A stretch of DNA of 64,000 nt from Arctopsyche grandis (GCF_051622035.1 NC_135364.1:15121501-15185500), one strand, 5' to 3'; positions 1-13,474 are shown, counted from the stretch's first letter. The notes: generated from the sequence alone by a model not told the origin. A program made the numbers and translations.

Positions 1-1491
1 ATTAAATAATTTTATAATTTACCACTAATTTCAATGAATGTGTGAATTGACAAGAATACGACGACGCTACCCGTCAAAGTTAATTATGCTAGACTTTGTG
101 TCGTGCGTTTATCTGGACTTTCATCTGAGAAATTTGTCATTGTAATTTATTTAGATGGAAATGAAGTTCCTTTTCTTCTTTTTGTGATGAAAATTGATGA
201 TGCCGCCATACCAATTTGTGGTTGGAGGAAACGCACGGTTAACCGCCAACAATGGAATTTTGTGTACAAACAAAACGTTTTCGTTCACGGAAATTCTTCC
301 ATTACAAAATAATATAATTTCACATCATACAAACATACATTTTATGTAATAAAAATAAACATTCTATAGTAAAAATTAGTCAAATTTGTCGAGAAGCAGG
401 CGAGAGGCTAACCGGTCGACTTTACAGTTGCGCAAAAACGAGTGCATATTTTGTATGAAGGTTTTGCCTAGCGTTACATCATTTCTGTTAGAATTCTTAA
501 CTCATTCCTTGCCTCGGGGGGATTCTATTTATTTTTTGAGCCCGCATTAGATAATCTTCAGATTATTACGCACTTCAACATCTCATCGCTCAAGTATTCG
601 AATGAGGTGTTTGACACGCCACTTCTCATATGTCCCACATACATATTTTGCTTCTAGCATACCGACTGCTCGCCTAAGTAAGGTTTTAATTTAAATTTTC
701 TGAGGCCAACACACGACATTATATTAATTTAATATTACGAAAATATTATTGTGTATATGCGTATTTTTTATAATTTTTTAAGTTAACTATATTCAAATTT
801 TATTTTTGAATGGTAAAAAAATCGTACGAATTTTACGTGAATACTGCTATGGGAATCTGCTGGCAATATTTTCCAAAAGTCACTAAACTGAGTCAGCAAT
901 TCAATCGCTTACGTTCGAAAATTTTATCGCAAGTAATTGTTTTATGAAAAGACGACAGAGAAAGGTGGCAACTTAGAAAGACAAAGTCTGTTACATTTTC
1001 ACATTCATCTGTTGGTTTCGCGCCGCACGTGTGATTCTAAAATTAATTATTTCACAACAAAATTCTTGACATTTTGACACTGTTTCTAATACGCAAATAA
1101 AAAACCGATTAGGCTGTAAATAACATAGACTAATGGTCTATCAACTAAACAACGACCAAAACACACAATATGAACAATACTAATTTTAAATAAATTATTC
1201 AACATTTTAACTTTTTAACATAGCCATGACACTTGAACGTACACTCGTAAACGCGATCTTCATTATGGAATTGTTGTTGTTTAACTTCGGAATTCATACC
1301 ATGGCTAAGTCGGCAGAGACTCGTGAACTGAAATAACGTAGCTTTTCCGATATGGTCGTATAAATTGAGTGACAGCTGTAGCAAAGGACCTATATACACA
1401 TATGACGACCCAAAAGCATCAATCAAAATCAATTGGTGAAAATAAATTGAATATTTCACATGGATTTATTTAACAAATCAAAATATGTATG
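1..1491. other. AT-rich non-coding sequence
   Basis: I see no supportable gene, RNA or element ends here. Short open frames near 103-312 (+) and 1199-1459 (-) have no recognisable domain and no splice context, and I treat them as chance. Confidence 0.5.
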
Positions 1492-2233
1492 CAGTATCGT
1501 AACAACGCATTGGCAACGAGGCAGTTGCCAAGGGCGTCAGATCCGAGGGGCCCTCACCTATTTATTTTTATTATTAAAAATTAGTCAAGATCGGACATTA
1601 AATTTAAGCATATTAACAATATAATATGAATCAAAGAATAATATAAACTTTGACAATATAATAACAGACTTTAAAAACACAAATGAACGATAATAGGAAA
1701 TAAAAAGCACGAAATTGTCAATGTGGTGTGTATAGTGGGGCTTTTTCAAGCCAGAGCATGGGGGGCTTTTTTCTTACTTCAAACTATTTGTTCGACACTT
1801 TCAAGAATTTTCAATTCTAATAGAACATGGAAAAATGTTTTAGATTTATTATTAAATATTTTATTACACTTTTTTTTTACCTACCTATCACTTTCAGAAA
1901 CATTTTTTTAAATTATTTTTTCTTTCAAAAACTTAAAATGTTTTGATCAATATTAATAACAATAAAAATGTTTTGATCAATAACAGTTCGAAAAAAAAAT
2001 AAGGTGAGGGAGATATACTCAGCGGTCCGGTATTTCCTTTTTAAGCATTACACCACTGGGTATATGTACATAAGTGTATTGTTAATTTTCTGGTTCTTGT
2101 AATTTTATTTTAACTGTCAATTTTTATATTTTAATAAATATAGTTTTTTATAATAATTTTATTTTAAACACAGTAAAAAATACAGGGGCGCAAATTAGAT
2201 ATTTGCCAAGGGCGCCAAAATTACTACGGCATG
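1492..2233. mobile_element. Degenerate hAT-like element with a nested insertion
   Basis: Both ends align by eye with the better preserved hAT copy at 61516-62375: the left end has a GGCAA...GCCAAGGGCG stretch followed by CCCTCACCTAT, and the right end has TTGCCAAGGGCGCC followed by CTACGGC. The target duplication is no longer clear, so this copy is older than the one in the chitin deacetylase intron. No transposase reading frame is left. The middle is interrupted at about 1722 by a second element. Confidence 0.6.
1722..2058. mobile_element. Nested short hAT-like element (approximate ends)
   Basis: The sequence GTGTATAGTGGGGC at the left and ATTACACCACTG at the right resemble the ends of the hAT at 11335-12291 (GTGTAGTCGGGG and CTACACCACTG). 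The surrounding hAT copy resumes on both sides, so this is a nested insertion. The interior is AT-rich, with a 20-odd-bp direct repeat around ATGTTTTGATCAATA. Left edge uncertain. Confidence 0.45.
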
Positions 2234-2249
2234 TACATTGTATGTAGAC

Positions 2250-2885
2250 CAGTGCTACTGAAACTTTTTTAGTTGGCGGACCAGCATATATTTTTCAGTA
2301 ATTCTCACGGACCAGCATCATATTTTTAAATAAAAAAGTTATATATGAATATGAGTGAAAATTTGTTCATATAACAAATAAAAATAATATTAAATATAAG
2401 TAGTAAAATTTATTTTGTTGAATTCAAAGAAGTACAATATTTATATATCATATATGTACTTAGACAAAGATGAAAAATGTAAATGAAAAAAAACTAATGA
2501 GAAATGAGCTTGTTTGTTATTAGATAACTTATCCAGACGTGGTTTTATCGAAGACAATTAATTCCACACGTAATGGATCATGAATATTTACACTATTACG
2601 ATATTTTGTCTTTATTAAACTAACGGTTGAGAAACCAGTCTCGTAAAGGTAAAAGAGTTTCAGTGCATATTCTTAAATATCTGGGAAGAATTCTGCTTTC
2701 AATTTGATCTAAAAGGACGCAAGTGAAGTTATGGTTTCAAAACACTTTTTTAATCCTTCATTTGTAGTCAGATCAATTAGTTTATCTTCCAAATTAATTA
2801 ATATATACGTTATAATAAGCTATTGTTTTAATTTTTTTATTTACGGACCAGTACTGGACTGCGGACTATAGTATGAGTAGCACTG
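2250..2885 (-). mobile_element. hAT transposon remnant (ZBED-type transposase tail)
   Basis: The terminal inverted repeats begin CAGTGCTACT on both ends, and a perfect 8-bp duplication ATGTAGAC flanks the element (2242-2249 and 2886-2893), which is diagnostic of hAT. On the minus strand around 2520-2670 a decayed frame reads LFYLYETGFSTVSLIKTKYR, resembling the C-terminal dimerisation region of ZBED-like hAT transposases. The coding part is far shorter than a full transposase, so the copy cannot move by itself. Confidence 0.8.
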
Positions 2886-4082
2886 ATGTAGACTCTCCTG
2901 GTGGAGGTGGCTAATTGTTTCGATACTTTACCTTGAATAGGATCAAAAGGGAAGTATAAATAATATTTCTTCGAGCATTTATGTATGTAGTTATTGAATA
3001 TCGCAATTGTGAAGATTTTCGGTGACATTTATTTCATATTATGTATTTTCTCTGGACTCGAGCTTTTATTTTAAACGAATATGGTCAATGCACCGCACCT
3101 TGTTGGGAATCTGCCTCTCGGGAAAATGGCAAGCAGTTGCTATCCTTGTGCGAGGCTCCCCATAAAATGCTTTACTTTCAAAAAATTTAGATGATATGTT
3201 GATATTTTAACTTTTTGATAAAATCAATATAAACCAAAGAATATTAATATACAAATGTATGTATTGGATATTGGACATGTATTGGATATTTTTTGTCTTG
3301 AACTCGTGTTAATTACCAAAGGGTCCAAAGATCAGTGTTTTAGCAATTATTGGATTAATACGAAATGAATTAACTCATACTCGAATTCCGTAAACAAAAT
3401 CAGCATCCTAAGTCATACATATGTACATACCGAACCTCCTACGTCTATCCGGTGCATTGTTTCTGCGCTGGGTCGGTCGCCATATTATTATATCGCCGTT
3501 TCGTAAGATACGACCTCGTCAAGGCAAACCTGCGCCGGCATACCCCGAGGCTGCTTTATCACCGGAGAGAAAGGAGTTATCGAAAATCTACCTGTTCGAT
3601 ACCCCTGTCTCTACCTGCCAGACTTTTGTCTCTCTACCTTTGCGGTTTTTCCCCGTAAGACGAGTAGGCAAGTTGCCCGAACGCGTGCTTCTGATTTATT
3701 ATTCACAATCCGTTCCTTGAGATAACTCTTCATCGGGAAGGACGCACGCAGTGTATGTATGTGGTAGTGGTTATAATAAGATCGTTCCTGGAAATTTGCT
3801 GGAAAGCAATTGTTTGGATGAAATTCTTCACAGGTACAATTCTGCGAAAGGATTATTTTCGATTATATAATTAATAACCGTAGCATAAAGTCAGTGACGC
3901 ACTCATTTATCATGACTGCCGTTCGATTTATAAGAACATTTTTTTCGTATTTTACCAATTTAAATTCTTGAGTGATTTTTAAGATTGATTCCATAATCTA
4001 AGAAAATTTTATAGGTAATATAGATGTATCATATCTTGAAAACTAATGGCATTAGTTACACTCTATTTGTATATGTTACTGT
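2886..4082. other. Non-coding spacer with a GC-richer island at 3430-3730
   Basis: Most of this stretch is AT-rich and featureless. Between about 3430 and 3730 base composition becomes clearly richer in GC, and two overlapping frames stay open (99 and 68 aa), but the translations match no family I know. It could be a fragment of a repeat or a decayed exon; I cannot decide. Confidence 0.4.
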
Positions 4083-4501
4083 CCAAGTGTACGTTTCGTT
4101 CGGTCATGAGCATACTATGTAGTATGTTCATACACGCACCAATCTGGCTAGTCCATGTTTACAAAATGGAAAAATTGAAGAAAAACGAACTATGTAGTAT
4201 GTTCATGCACAAACTATTAGGCATAAGTTTAAGTATTTTTTTCAACCGTTTGTCCCATCCTCTGAGATGTATTGCAACATTTTTAATATTAGCAGAAATG
4301 GGATTTGTAGCAACGCTGTAACGTGGTTTCCCTTTTAAACATCGTTTTGACAGCTAAAAGTTTCATGTGACACCTAGTGAACCTATTATATTTAAAGATA
4401 GCTTTTGTTAGCACTTAAACTAAAACCAATAGTTCGTGTATGAACAAACTAGTACATACATATGTACATATGTTCATGAACGAACTGGAGTGAACACTTG
4501 G
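4083..4501. mobile_element. MITE with long (about 75 bp) terminal inverted repeats
   Basis: The left end starts CCAAGTGTACGTTTCGTTC and the right end, read in reverse complement, starts CCAAGTGTTCACTCCAGTTC. Both continue into a shared region containing GTTCATGA..CAT and GTTTGTTCATACACG. No coding capacity. A second, left-end copy of the same family is at 26961-27115. I could not establish a target duplication, so the superfamily is open. Confidence 0.6.
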
Positions 4502-4561
4502 AATGTAACATATATATACACAAATATACTTACCTGTTATAGTTTCCCTGTTCCCTTAGAC

Positions 4562-4962
4562 CAGAGTTTCCCAAACTTCAAATCGTAGTCACTTATTAAA
4601 TCGTAGTCAATTGCGTCAAGTAAATCGTAGTCAAAGTTAAATCGTAGTCACTTGCGCTTAAGCGGTTTAGCTGTCACGGAAAATGGATTCCGAACCCAGG
4701 AATCGTCCTTGCCAGTTTTCGGATAATATTGCAAACGAGTTGTTTTCAATGTATGTAGGTGATCTAAAAAATACTTTGGAAACTTCTTCATCTACTTTAA
4801 AATATAACTTAAACATCAGTGGAGATTGATCATCACTCGCATTTCAATATGAAGATCTTTAAATGTGTTGCAGTGGATAAAAACTTTCCAAATTGTCGCG
4901 GAACACCTATTCAGGTTCCACGAAACACTGGTGTTCCGCAGAACATAGTTTGGGAAACCCTA
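4562..4962. mobile_element. Non-autonomous hAT element with subterminal repeats
   Basis: The ends are CAGAGTTTCCCAAACT and AGTTTGGGAAACCCTA, an inverted pair of the common hAT type. The flanks CCTTAGAC (4554-4561) and CCTTAGTC (4963-4970) are an 8-bp duplication with one difference. Just inside the left end the 11-mer AATCGTAGTCA occurs four times between about 4580 and 4650, the layout expected of subterminal transposase binding sites. No open frame. Confidence 0.75.
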
Positions 4963-7900
4963 CCTTAGTCCTATGGGACTGTCCATTGATTCCAATGGTG
5001 TACATATATTATGACGTTGATGATATTAAATAAATTTGACCGTATTGTACATTATAAATATATGTCCCTTTCTTCATTATATTCCCAGCAGAGTCATTGC
5101 TTATCTTTATGTCTTGAATTGTGATAGTGCTATTTTTTTTTAAACAATTTTCATAATTCAGGATTAAAAAAAACCTAAATTATTGCATTCCATGAGAACC
5201 TTACAATGAAGAATTTTAAAATGAATCGTGTTCGAATAATTTTTATGAACAATTTTCCAATAACCGATAAAATCCTTTCAACTTTTCCATGTTTTTTTAT
5301 CCTATCGAGCGAAAAATGGCCTTTCGATCGCTGGCAAAGGTATTTTCGACACACCCAATCGTTCCATCACTATTATGACGCTCACATTTACATACTTACC
5401 CAATTTTTTCTCTCCGGTGTCAAATAACGAATCGATCAATATATAGAAACGTATTAATTAGTGAGAGTGCCCTCACTATTGAGTGTTTTCAATTTTCACT
5501 TTGATATATTTCACTTTCGCTCAAATTTCTATCATAATTCATTTATAATTTATATCTCAGAATTCAATTTCAACAAAGTGTTTCTTTCGCCTTATTGTAT
5601 TATAATAAAATTATTTTATCTCTGTAGCAAAAAATAATGTAAAAATATTTCACGTTATCGCTTCAATATTCGAACAAATTGCAATACAATGTTGAGTTTA
5701 AAATATCATTTTTCACTGTCGTTAAAAGTTTATCATCTCGCTTGAAACGGGACACTAATTGTCTCTTGTCTTTTTGCTGATAAAAATATACGTATGTATA
5801 ATATGCATATACCTAATGTAAATATAAAAGAATACGACCGTTAAGATATGCACATGTTGCGAAAATGTGAATGCTTATTTATCTTGTTTGAACATTAAAA
5901 ATAATATAAATATTCATTCTTGGCGCTATCGCAAATTTTCGACTTTGATTTAAAAATATCATTTAAATTAAATCACGTACATAATGTTCTAATATTACTT
6001 TAGATATGTATCCAGTAGTAAGCAGGAAGAATTGATTTTAAGCCTATTACTTAAATATGTACATACATATACTGATATAATATTTTAAGTGATCTAATAC
6101 GCACGCGTCATAACTTTTAAGAATTAGTTCCACCTCTAAAAGAAAAAAAATAAAAAAAATTAGCCATATTTCATAATTATAGGAAATCCGTAGATTTTTT
6201 TTCCAATTCATGATTTTCTGTTCACGTTTCATTCTCGTGGAATCTTTTGTGTAGGTACAAATGTCGCTCTAAGGTTCAATCCGTAAACGAATGCATTGCG
6301 TAACGTTCCAATGCACTTTTATTATAGTTTGACGAATGCAGTAAAAAGTTCCATTAGCGAGAACATTATCTTGTCATCATCATCATCATCATCATCATCA
6401 ACGACAACAATAAAACGTATCCGTTGCAGGACAGAGGTATTCTCAGGACTTGTGATTGGTCACACCACTTCACCACGGTTTTTTATCTCGACGTTTCGTT
6501 TATTATATACATATATTTATATTATTTTTATCTTCTTTTTCTTTTTGAGGGTCGTGATTCATCGTTTAAGGTCCCGAATTTGAATATGAATCGATAGCTA
6601 TCTCCCGTTCGGAATAATTTCGAATGCAAATCGTCCATTTGTGGTGTTGTGTATACGACCGGGTCGTTTTTGATTGGATCATTGTGGTATCGTACTCACT
6701 TCTGAGACGGTCATCTTCTTATTTGAAATATATGAAGTGTCAGAAGATGGGGATTCCTAAAGAATCTCTAGCATTTCCTGTAATATTTAGAAGTCAACAA
6801 ACTATACTGACAAAGAATTCGAAGAAGACTCGTAAAAAACTGTAACGCTAATGATTCGAGAACATTTCGACCCATCGTTTATATTACATATGTATGTATG
6901 AATGTATATAATACATATCTATATTGAATATTTTTATTACTAATAAAATACATACTTTGATTAAATTTATGTATACGTATAAATTTAATCAAAGTATGTA
7001 ATCCGAATTTGTTATAAATTATAGAACATGCTATTATTTATTAACATTGAAGAATTTACATTGTCTCAAAAACAACAAGCGACGTAAAATAGAATGTTAT
7101 TTTTCAATTTTCACTGATACTTTCGAACGATGAAAGTTCGTCGAAAGCCTATTTTCAGATCATGAATTTTTATCAAACGGTTTTCTACGCAAAGAAAAAT
7201 AATTAATTTCTTTTCGGAGCGGTGAGTGCTGTTCAGACTTTTTAAAACGAACTCTCAAAAACAAAGAACAACTACGACTTTCATCTCCAAAGAAATAGAA
7301 GATGCGCCCCTTTAGTGTCTAAAATTGATTTTAAATTTAATTAAGTAGTATACTCGCACATACTTACATATATGCACAATATGACGCATAAAAATTACAA
7401 TAAAAATATGATAAATACATTCGAATGATATATATTCAGAAACGTATGTATATACATACTACATAAATAGGTATATGCAGTTATCAGGTACGCTAAAATC
7501 GAAAATAGGCTTTGAAAATTAATTTTATATATTATTTATATGAAGAAACTTCTACTAATGCGGGTCTTTTATGCGTCAAGTTTTAATACTTGTCCAATTA
7601 AAAGAACGTTGTACGATTTAATTTTTTTTTTTTTTTGTAAAAGTATCTTCCTTAACTACCTAATATAACATGTATAGCAATAATTTAAATATTATTAGTC
7701 AAAAACTTGCATTTTTCATTCCAAAGAGTTATGTAAATATTCCGTACAAAAATGCTGTATAATTAACACGCTGAGCGCCTACCGATAATTGCACGTTTAT
7801 ATTTCGTGTCATTAAATTACATTCACATATAACGTTTTATTCGCAAACTATCATCGTTTTGTCTAACGTCGATCTCGTAAAAGGAATCGTAAAAACTTAT

Positions 7901-9382
7901 TTCAATCGTTATAGTTTATTTATATGATTATAATCGACGATCAATTCCGTTTTTGGTTTTAATGAGTCTTCGACTCGTGTTTTTATCCTCTCATATATTT
8001 GTAGTTACTACTAATGAAAAATTATACATAGTATACTTTACACATACTGCAGAAAATTAAGCAGTTCTCAACAATATTCTAAGCAAAAAAGACATTTAAA
8101 AATAAAAATGCCTTAAATTTTGGATCCAAATTCCATTAATATTTTTTCCATAGAAATCAATACAGAACAGTACTTTTGTTGCTATTACTTTCGCGCAAGT
8201 GAACTTTTCGAATAATATTATCGTTTCAATTTGTCATATTAGGTACCATATAAAATTTCGATAATCTGTAAACGGCAAACTGAATGTGAGATTCATATGT
8301 GCGTAATCTAATCAACTATTACAAAGTTTCATTATGTGTATTTATCAAAATTCATACTTTGAATGAAAATTTTCTTTGCTCCACTTGCTTCCAACTCTGA
8401 GCTCCTATCCAAAACCCAACTTTGAATCGTAATAAGTATTAACGATCAAAGTAGACGTTTATAAGTTAAATAGACAAAATTTATACTCTCATGTACCATT
8501 AAGATTACATAATCAATAAGTCGACTAACCGACTAGACATCTAACGATATCATATGTATGTCTTGAGAAATTGTAATATAAATTATATATCATATTTTCC
8601 ATCACGATTCAAAATGTGTAGCATGTTTACATTTATGATTGCGATGCGATATACATACATATTATATGATTCATAAATATATACAAGTTTGAAAAATTAT
8701 ACCGATAAAAAATACGTATGAAACTTCCAATGGGAACTTCTTCGGCGAACACGCAAATACATAACTCGAGTGCGTTCAAGACTGCGTACATTTGAATAAT
8801 GGAATCAGATTTGAATTTCCATCGTGAAAATGTTGCGTACCACTGGCTCGAAAACGAGCGATTCATATTCAAAACGCGCACAAGGGACAAAGCCAACGAG
8901 TACAATGCGCGTCCTTTCATATTTTATTAAGGTCAATATACGAAGACAGTCTTTCTTTCTTGTCCGCACATACTAATATTATAATGTGCTTCTTTAATTC
9001 CTTGCCGCGCTTGTATCGAATTTGTACAAGCTTTCCCACCATTCTAGTGCTCGCTACACGTGGAAATTCACACCAAAAGCACATTCTGAATCTGATCAAG
9101 AAATATAGTATAGGTATTAGATGTATAATACATAAAAATTTGATTATTTAACATATGTATGTATATAGATCTACTTAGCATGTACATATGTACATAGGTA
9201 CATAGTTGGCATTAGATTATGGATGTAAACTAACAGTCAAACATCCTACGCTTCCACGTTGACAACCTTCTGCTAGGCGCTTATATATTTCACACTAAAA
9301 AATAGTAGTAAAAAAGCTTTTAAATGAAATCGATCTTGTGAAAAAGACTTGAAAATGTATCTTACAACGCAAGTTGTAAAAC
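4963..9382. other. Gene-free AT-rich stretch
   Basis: No gene or named element found in this 4.4 kb. It holds a (TCA)n run at about 6375-6402, a hairpin at 6949-7000 and many TATGTATGTACATA-type simple stretches. Open frames up to 95 aa (6296-6583, 8633-8920) show low-complexity or no recognisable composition and are not called. Confidence 0.45.
6949..7000. repeat. 52-bp hairpin with 22-bp perfect arms
   Basis: The arm TACATACTTTGATTAAATTT plus two more bases is repeated as its exact inverse around an 8-bp centre GTATACGT. Strongly AT-rich. Possibly the collapsed remains of a MITE. No flanking duplication seen. Confidence 0.7.
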
Positions 9383-9770
9383 CAGCAGCATAGACTAGCG
9401 GTTAGCATATAATGCTATCGAACAAAGTGGTCACGGGTTCAATCCCGCCGTTTGCTGCTGGCCAGACTTTGGATATGTGACTCCAAGTCGATCGTTTCCT
9501 ACAAGAGTTTGCTAATTTATCTGATATTTTTAATTGAAAAGTTTCCAACAAACTGGCATCCTTCACCCATTTCTAGCAAATTTTGAGTTTTCAGCATCTC
9601 GAATTTCGGTAATTTGCATAAAATGCTGGAAATGTAATATAAGTATCTGTTGATATTTTTATTTGCCTTGTATAATACTTAAAATATTTATGTACAATGT
9701 TTGACCATAGATGACGTGTTTAATGTAAAAAATATATGGGTGCATACCTGTAAAATAAAATAAATAAATG
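9383..9770 (+). mobile_element. tRNA-derived SINE, copy A
   Basis: The head has an A-box-like stretch (TAGCGGTTAGCATATA) and a B box (GTCACGGGTTCAATCCCG), flanked by CAGCAGCA/TGCTGCTG that could pair as an acceptor stem. The body continues with ACTCCAAGTCGATCGTTTCC and TTTGACCATAGATG, and ends in a TAAA/AATA-rich tail. The same body is seen at 13475-13692, 45900-46708 and 63043-63497, so this is a dispersed SINE and not a tRNA gene. Transcribed by RNA polymerase III in known families. Confidence 0.85.
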
Positions 9771-9879
9771 TAATTAATATATTTGCCAACAATCGTACTT
9801 TGGATTACTCTGTAACTCCACTGTGGTACAAATTTAAAACATATATGATAATAAAAAAGTGTGAGTTCGCAACACAGCT

Positions 9880-10310
9880 CAGTAAGAGCTCGACAAAGGC
9901 AGAAAATAAACGCTTTAAGATGTGGTATTGGAAACGGATACTTAGAATCCCTTGGGCAGCGAGAAGAACCAATGCCTCTACCCTACAAGATCTGAGGGTT
10001 TACGATATCCATTTATATATGATCCATTTGTCTTAGGCCGTCTCGTCCACTTATTTGGGCACATCTCGAGGTGAGACCAGAATAGCCTGAAAAATTGGTC
10101 GTTCTGCGAAGCGTTGAAGACAACAGAGGAAGAGGAAGATCCACACCAAGATGGTAGCCATTTCAGGGCTGCCACTGGGAAAACTGTAGTCGATTTACTG
10201 CAATCTGTGGAGTATCGAGGGAGCTATAGGACCACTATGGAAGACGGCAAAGTCACGACCCTCAGACACGAGGAAATCGATGGGAAAGAAAAGACAAAGC
10301 AAGTATTGAA
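9880..10310 (+). mobile_element. LINE fragment (end of reverse transcriptase ORF)
   Basis: Broken frames on the plus strand read FKMWYWKRILRIPWAARRTN, then pieces like FGHISR..ESLEKLVV and GRGRSTPRW. This order is the usual C-terminal region of many insect non-LTR reverse transcriptases, after the palm. The copy is 5'-truncated and carries frameshifts and stops. Family not assigned. Confidence 0.65.
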
Positions 10311-10509
10311 GATCAGGTCAGGGATGCAAGTTTACTCATTTTTAATACGTCTCCTCTTCTTATAGCAAGCCAGATACAGACAAGCATTTATGACTCACTC
10401 TGCGACGTCCCTCTATTTTGCTTTAAGGCTTTTCTATGTTTGACTTCGCAAACGATTGGGATAACATTTTTCCTCTATGTACATATTGTACATATAATGG
10501 TCTGCAAGA

Positions 10510-11080
10510 GGTTTAACTTTAGGCTTCTCATTTCTGCGTTTAATTGTTTTCAATAATGTTCTTCATGTTTCGTAAGACAGTGTCATTTGTCACTAGTTCA
10601 ATCCAAGATATGCTGAGCATTCTTCGATAACACAGAAGCTCTAATACTTCAATTCTTCTCATAGCCAACACTTTTAACGTTCACAATTCACTTTCGAATA
10701 AAATAACCGAACAAACATTACATTTTAAAAACGTAGCACGTATTTATATACTAGGGTGCCCGCTACAAAGCACTCTCCTGAACGTCCTCTCGCTATTGCA
10801 ACTCGGGTTTTGACGTCATTGTCAGAGGCTGATTTGTCGTTCAGCAACCCGCCCAAGTACCAGAACCACTGGACCTGCTAAATCTGCTGATCTCCAAGAT
10901 GTAGTTGCGTGTCAGCTCTCGTAGTAATTTTGATGTTGATTGTCAATTCCAGTAGCTTCTGAAGATCAACCATTGTGTCATCGGCATATCTGATATTATT
11001 TGTATACGTGCACATGAGTAATTTTGTACTTTGACACATCTATACAATATAGATTACCAACATGTAATCTGCGAGTAAAC
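10510..11080 (-). mobile_element. LINE fragment (reverse transcriptase core and C-terminus)
   Basis: On the minus strand, around 10985-11010, a frame reads IRYADDTMVDLQKLLELTI, with the YADD catalytic motif of reverse transcriptase, and further along RRIEVLELLCYRRMLSISW. Both fit one LINE related to the fragment just upstream but in the opposite orientation. Many stops; a dead copy. An internal deletion between the palm and the C-terminal motif is likely. Confidence 0.65.
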
Positions 11081-11334
11081 TGAGCATGGCTTTATCAACC
11101 TGACTTGCTTGAAAATGATATTGTACCAGTCGATGCATAAGCAGGTCCATATGAGCCACAAACTCTTTGTCCAGTTGCAACAGCATTTATTTACAGTCTC
11201 ACGAAATGTCATATTTTGTAGTAATGTATTTACATGTAGATAAACACACGTACGTAGTTCTTAATCACGACTAACGCTATCTTTATCAGACCGTGTTTAA
11301 ATTTGTCAAGCTGATAAACAAGGTTAGTAATGTA

Positions 11335-12291
11335 CAGTAGTGTAGTCGGGGCAGGTCGCCGCCCTGATACTTATTTTTGAGCCAGGTCGCCACCCTGGCA
11401 CTTGAATTAATATGAAAATTGTTTTGAGTAAAATCAAAAAATATTTTGGCTAATATTAATAACACTTGAGACGAGAAGAATGGGAGGCGACTTAATCGAA
11501 GTCTATAAAATAATAAATAATCATCATAATTGTCCTATGTCTAAACTCATTACGGTCAATGAAAACAATCATCTAAGATGTCACACTCTCAGACTCCAAA
11601 AAGAAAAATCGAATAAATTGATCAGAGATTCCTTCTTTTCAAACAGAGTGGTTAAAGTTTGGAATAGTCTTCCCAACAATGTAGTAAATTCTGAAAACCT
11701 TAATATTTTTAAAAACAAGCTAGAAGTCTCTTAAAGTTTCTTAAACTTGAAGGTTTTTGCAATTTTTCGTTTCTAATACCTTTTCTATTTTTTTTTCTTT
11801 TAGTTATTATGTTACCGTCCCAGATATTTTTATTATCTTTTATCTTTTGGTATTTTCTCTTATTTCTTATTTTTTTCATGTTTACTTTTATCTTATTATT
11901 GTTAATATTTTTGTTTTTATTTTATTATTTATATTAAGTCAAACCCCATCGGCTTTAACGCGTTCCCAAGGTATTATTAAATAAATAAATAATATTTCAT
12001 TTTTGTATATCAAATATTGTGAGCAGACTCTCGTTCTAACATTTGATGACCACAACCGACAACCGAAAACAAATGTTGTTGAAGAGGATGTATGGAAGCA
12101 AGTGTTTGTAAAATATAAAAAAAAACCTCAATTCCAACAAGAAAGTTTGATAATTAGCATTTGATTTTTTTTTATAAATATTTGAACTACCAATATTAGG
12201 ATAGATATGTTTTAATTAATGAAAAAAGAGGGGGGGGGTCATAAAAATTAAACACCGCCCTGGTTCTTTTTTGTTTTGCACTACACCACTG
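11335..12291. mobile_element. hAT-like element carrying a nested LINE fragment
   Basis: The left end is CAGTAGTGTAGTCGGGGCAGG and the right end, inverted, is CAGTGGTGTAGTGC. The flanks GTAATGTA and GTAGTATA match 6 of 8, consistent with an aged 8-bp duplication. Inside are G-rich stretches (ACCGCCCTGG, a run of nine G near 12230) typical of this family. The centre, about 11464-11997, is a separately inserted LINE tail. Confidence 0.6.
11464..11997 (+). mobile_element. LINE 3' fragment nested in the hAT element
   Basis: An open 84-codon stretch (11480-11734) reads MGGDLIEVYKIINN ... FFSNRVVKVWNSLPNNVV, the hallmark last segment of CR1/Jockey-type reverse transcriptase ORFs. It is followed by about 250 bp of T-rich 3'UTR and a short AATAAATAAATAA-type tail. 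5'-truncated, as most LINE copies are. Confidence 0.8.
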
Positions 12292-13474
12292 GTAGTATAT
12301 GTACATATATATGACCTGATCATTTAATTTATCATATCGTAGTAGGTACGTGCATTTAACGTATTTTTAATGACACCTCATATGTAGATCTATAATATTT
12401 ATAAAGTTCATCGAGTTCGAGGAAGTACTCCGTATATCATCGCGCTGTCTTTTGTGCATGCTCGTTAAGGATCTTCAAAAGAAGTTCATATACAAATTCG
12501 AGGTGTTCGTATGCCGAGCTCGTTATGCGTGGCATAGCAAAGATTTCGCTCATCGATTTTTACTTTTTTTCAGTATCTTTTGAGTGAAATCGTTTATTGC
12601 GTGCACAATTAATCCAACGTTTTCATTCGTTGTCATGTTTTCTCGTTCTATTGATACGTTCCGTTTATAACGAGTGACGCGTGAAAAGCGTGCGCAAAAT
12701 CACGCTACACGTATTTGCGATTCACGCTCGAATCGTTATAGTTTCGTACTTTCGCGGAAAGTAAATATTATATGTACATTCTGTTAGTATACTACTCGTA
12801 TATAACGAATGTTCAACGAGAAAAATTCGCATTTTTTTCTCGTGCGGGCATCGTTTAACTTTCGAAATTAAACTGAACATTTTTATCATCCCTTTGCAAA
12901 CTTTGCTAATGAAATATTTAACCAGAGGGGACGCAATCCTCTCTAAGCCTTTTGCCGTCGGAATTACAATTTTTTTTTTTTTGGCGATAGTACAAGGAGA
13001 AATAAAAGAAATAAGTATAATATATCTGAATTACTCGTACACAGGATATAAATAAATATTTAATTAGAATGGTAGACATTAATTTCCGTGTGTATTCAAC
13101 CGTTGACACATCAGAATGTTAATTGAATTAATGTGAAATATTCATTTTATATTCTGAGAAATTATATTTTAACATTAAAACACGTACGATAATATGCAAT
13201 GAAAATTAAAATATTACGACCTAATCTCATCCATTATATAATATATAAAAGCATATACATAACCTTTGAGCTTCAATTTATTTTTATTTTCATTTATTTA
13301 TTACTAGAGGTTTTACCCTTTTAAAAAGCATTAAAATAGTAGCGGATAATAAAAAATTATAAATTATAAAAAACAAAGACGAGAATGTCTTATAAAAGAA
13401 AAATTAAGTATTATATATTAGACCGCAGTGACATTACAAAGTGATCCAACGCGCCATTGTGGCCAAACATATGT
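12292..13474. other. Non-coding spacer
   Basis: No gene or repeat recognised. A CpG-richer part lies at about 12400-12760; the rest is AT-rich. Confidence 0.4.

Noticed and set aside
3421-3720. 99-codon open frame in a GC-richer island
   Set aside because: A second frame overlaps it, and no family or splice context supports coding. Left as unexplained sequence.
9383-9480. tRNA-like sequence with A and B boxes
   Set aside because: The same head and body recur in other copies with A/T-rich tails, so it is a SINE and not a tRNA gene. The same holds for 63043-63120.
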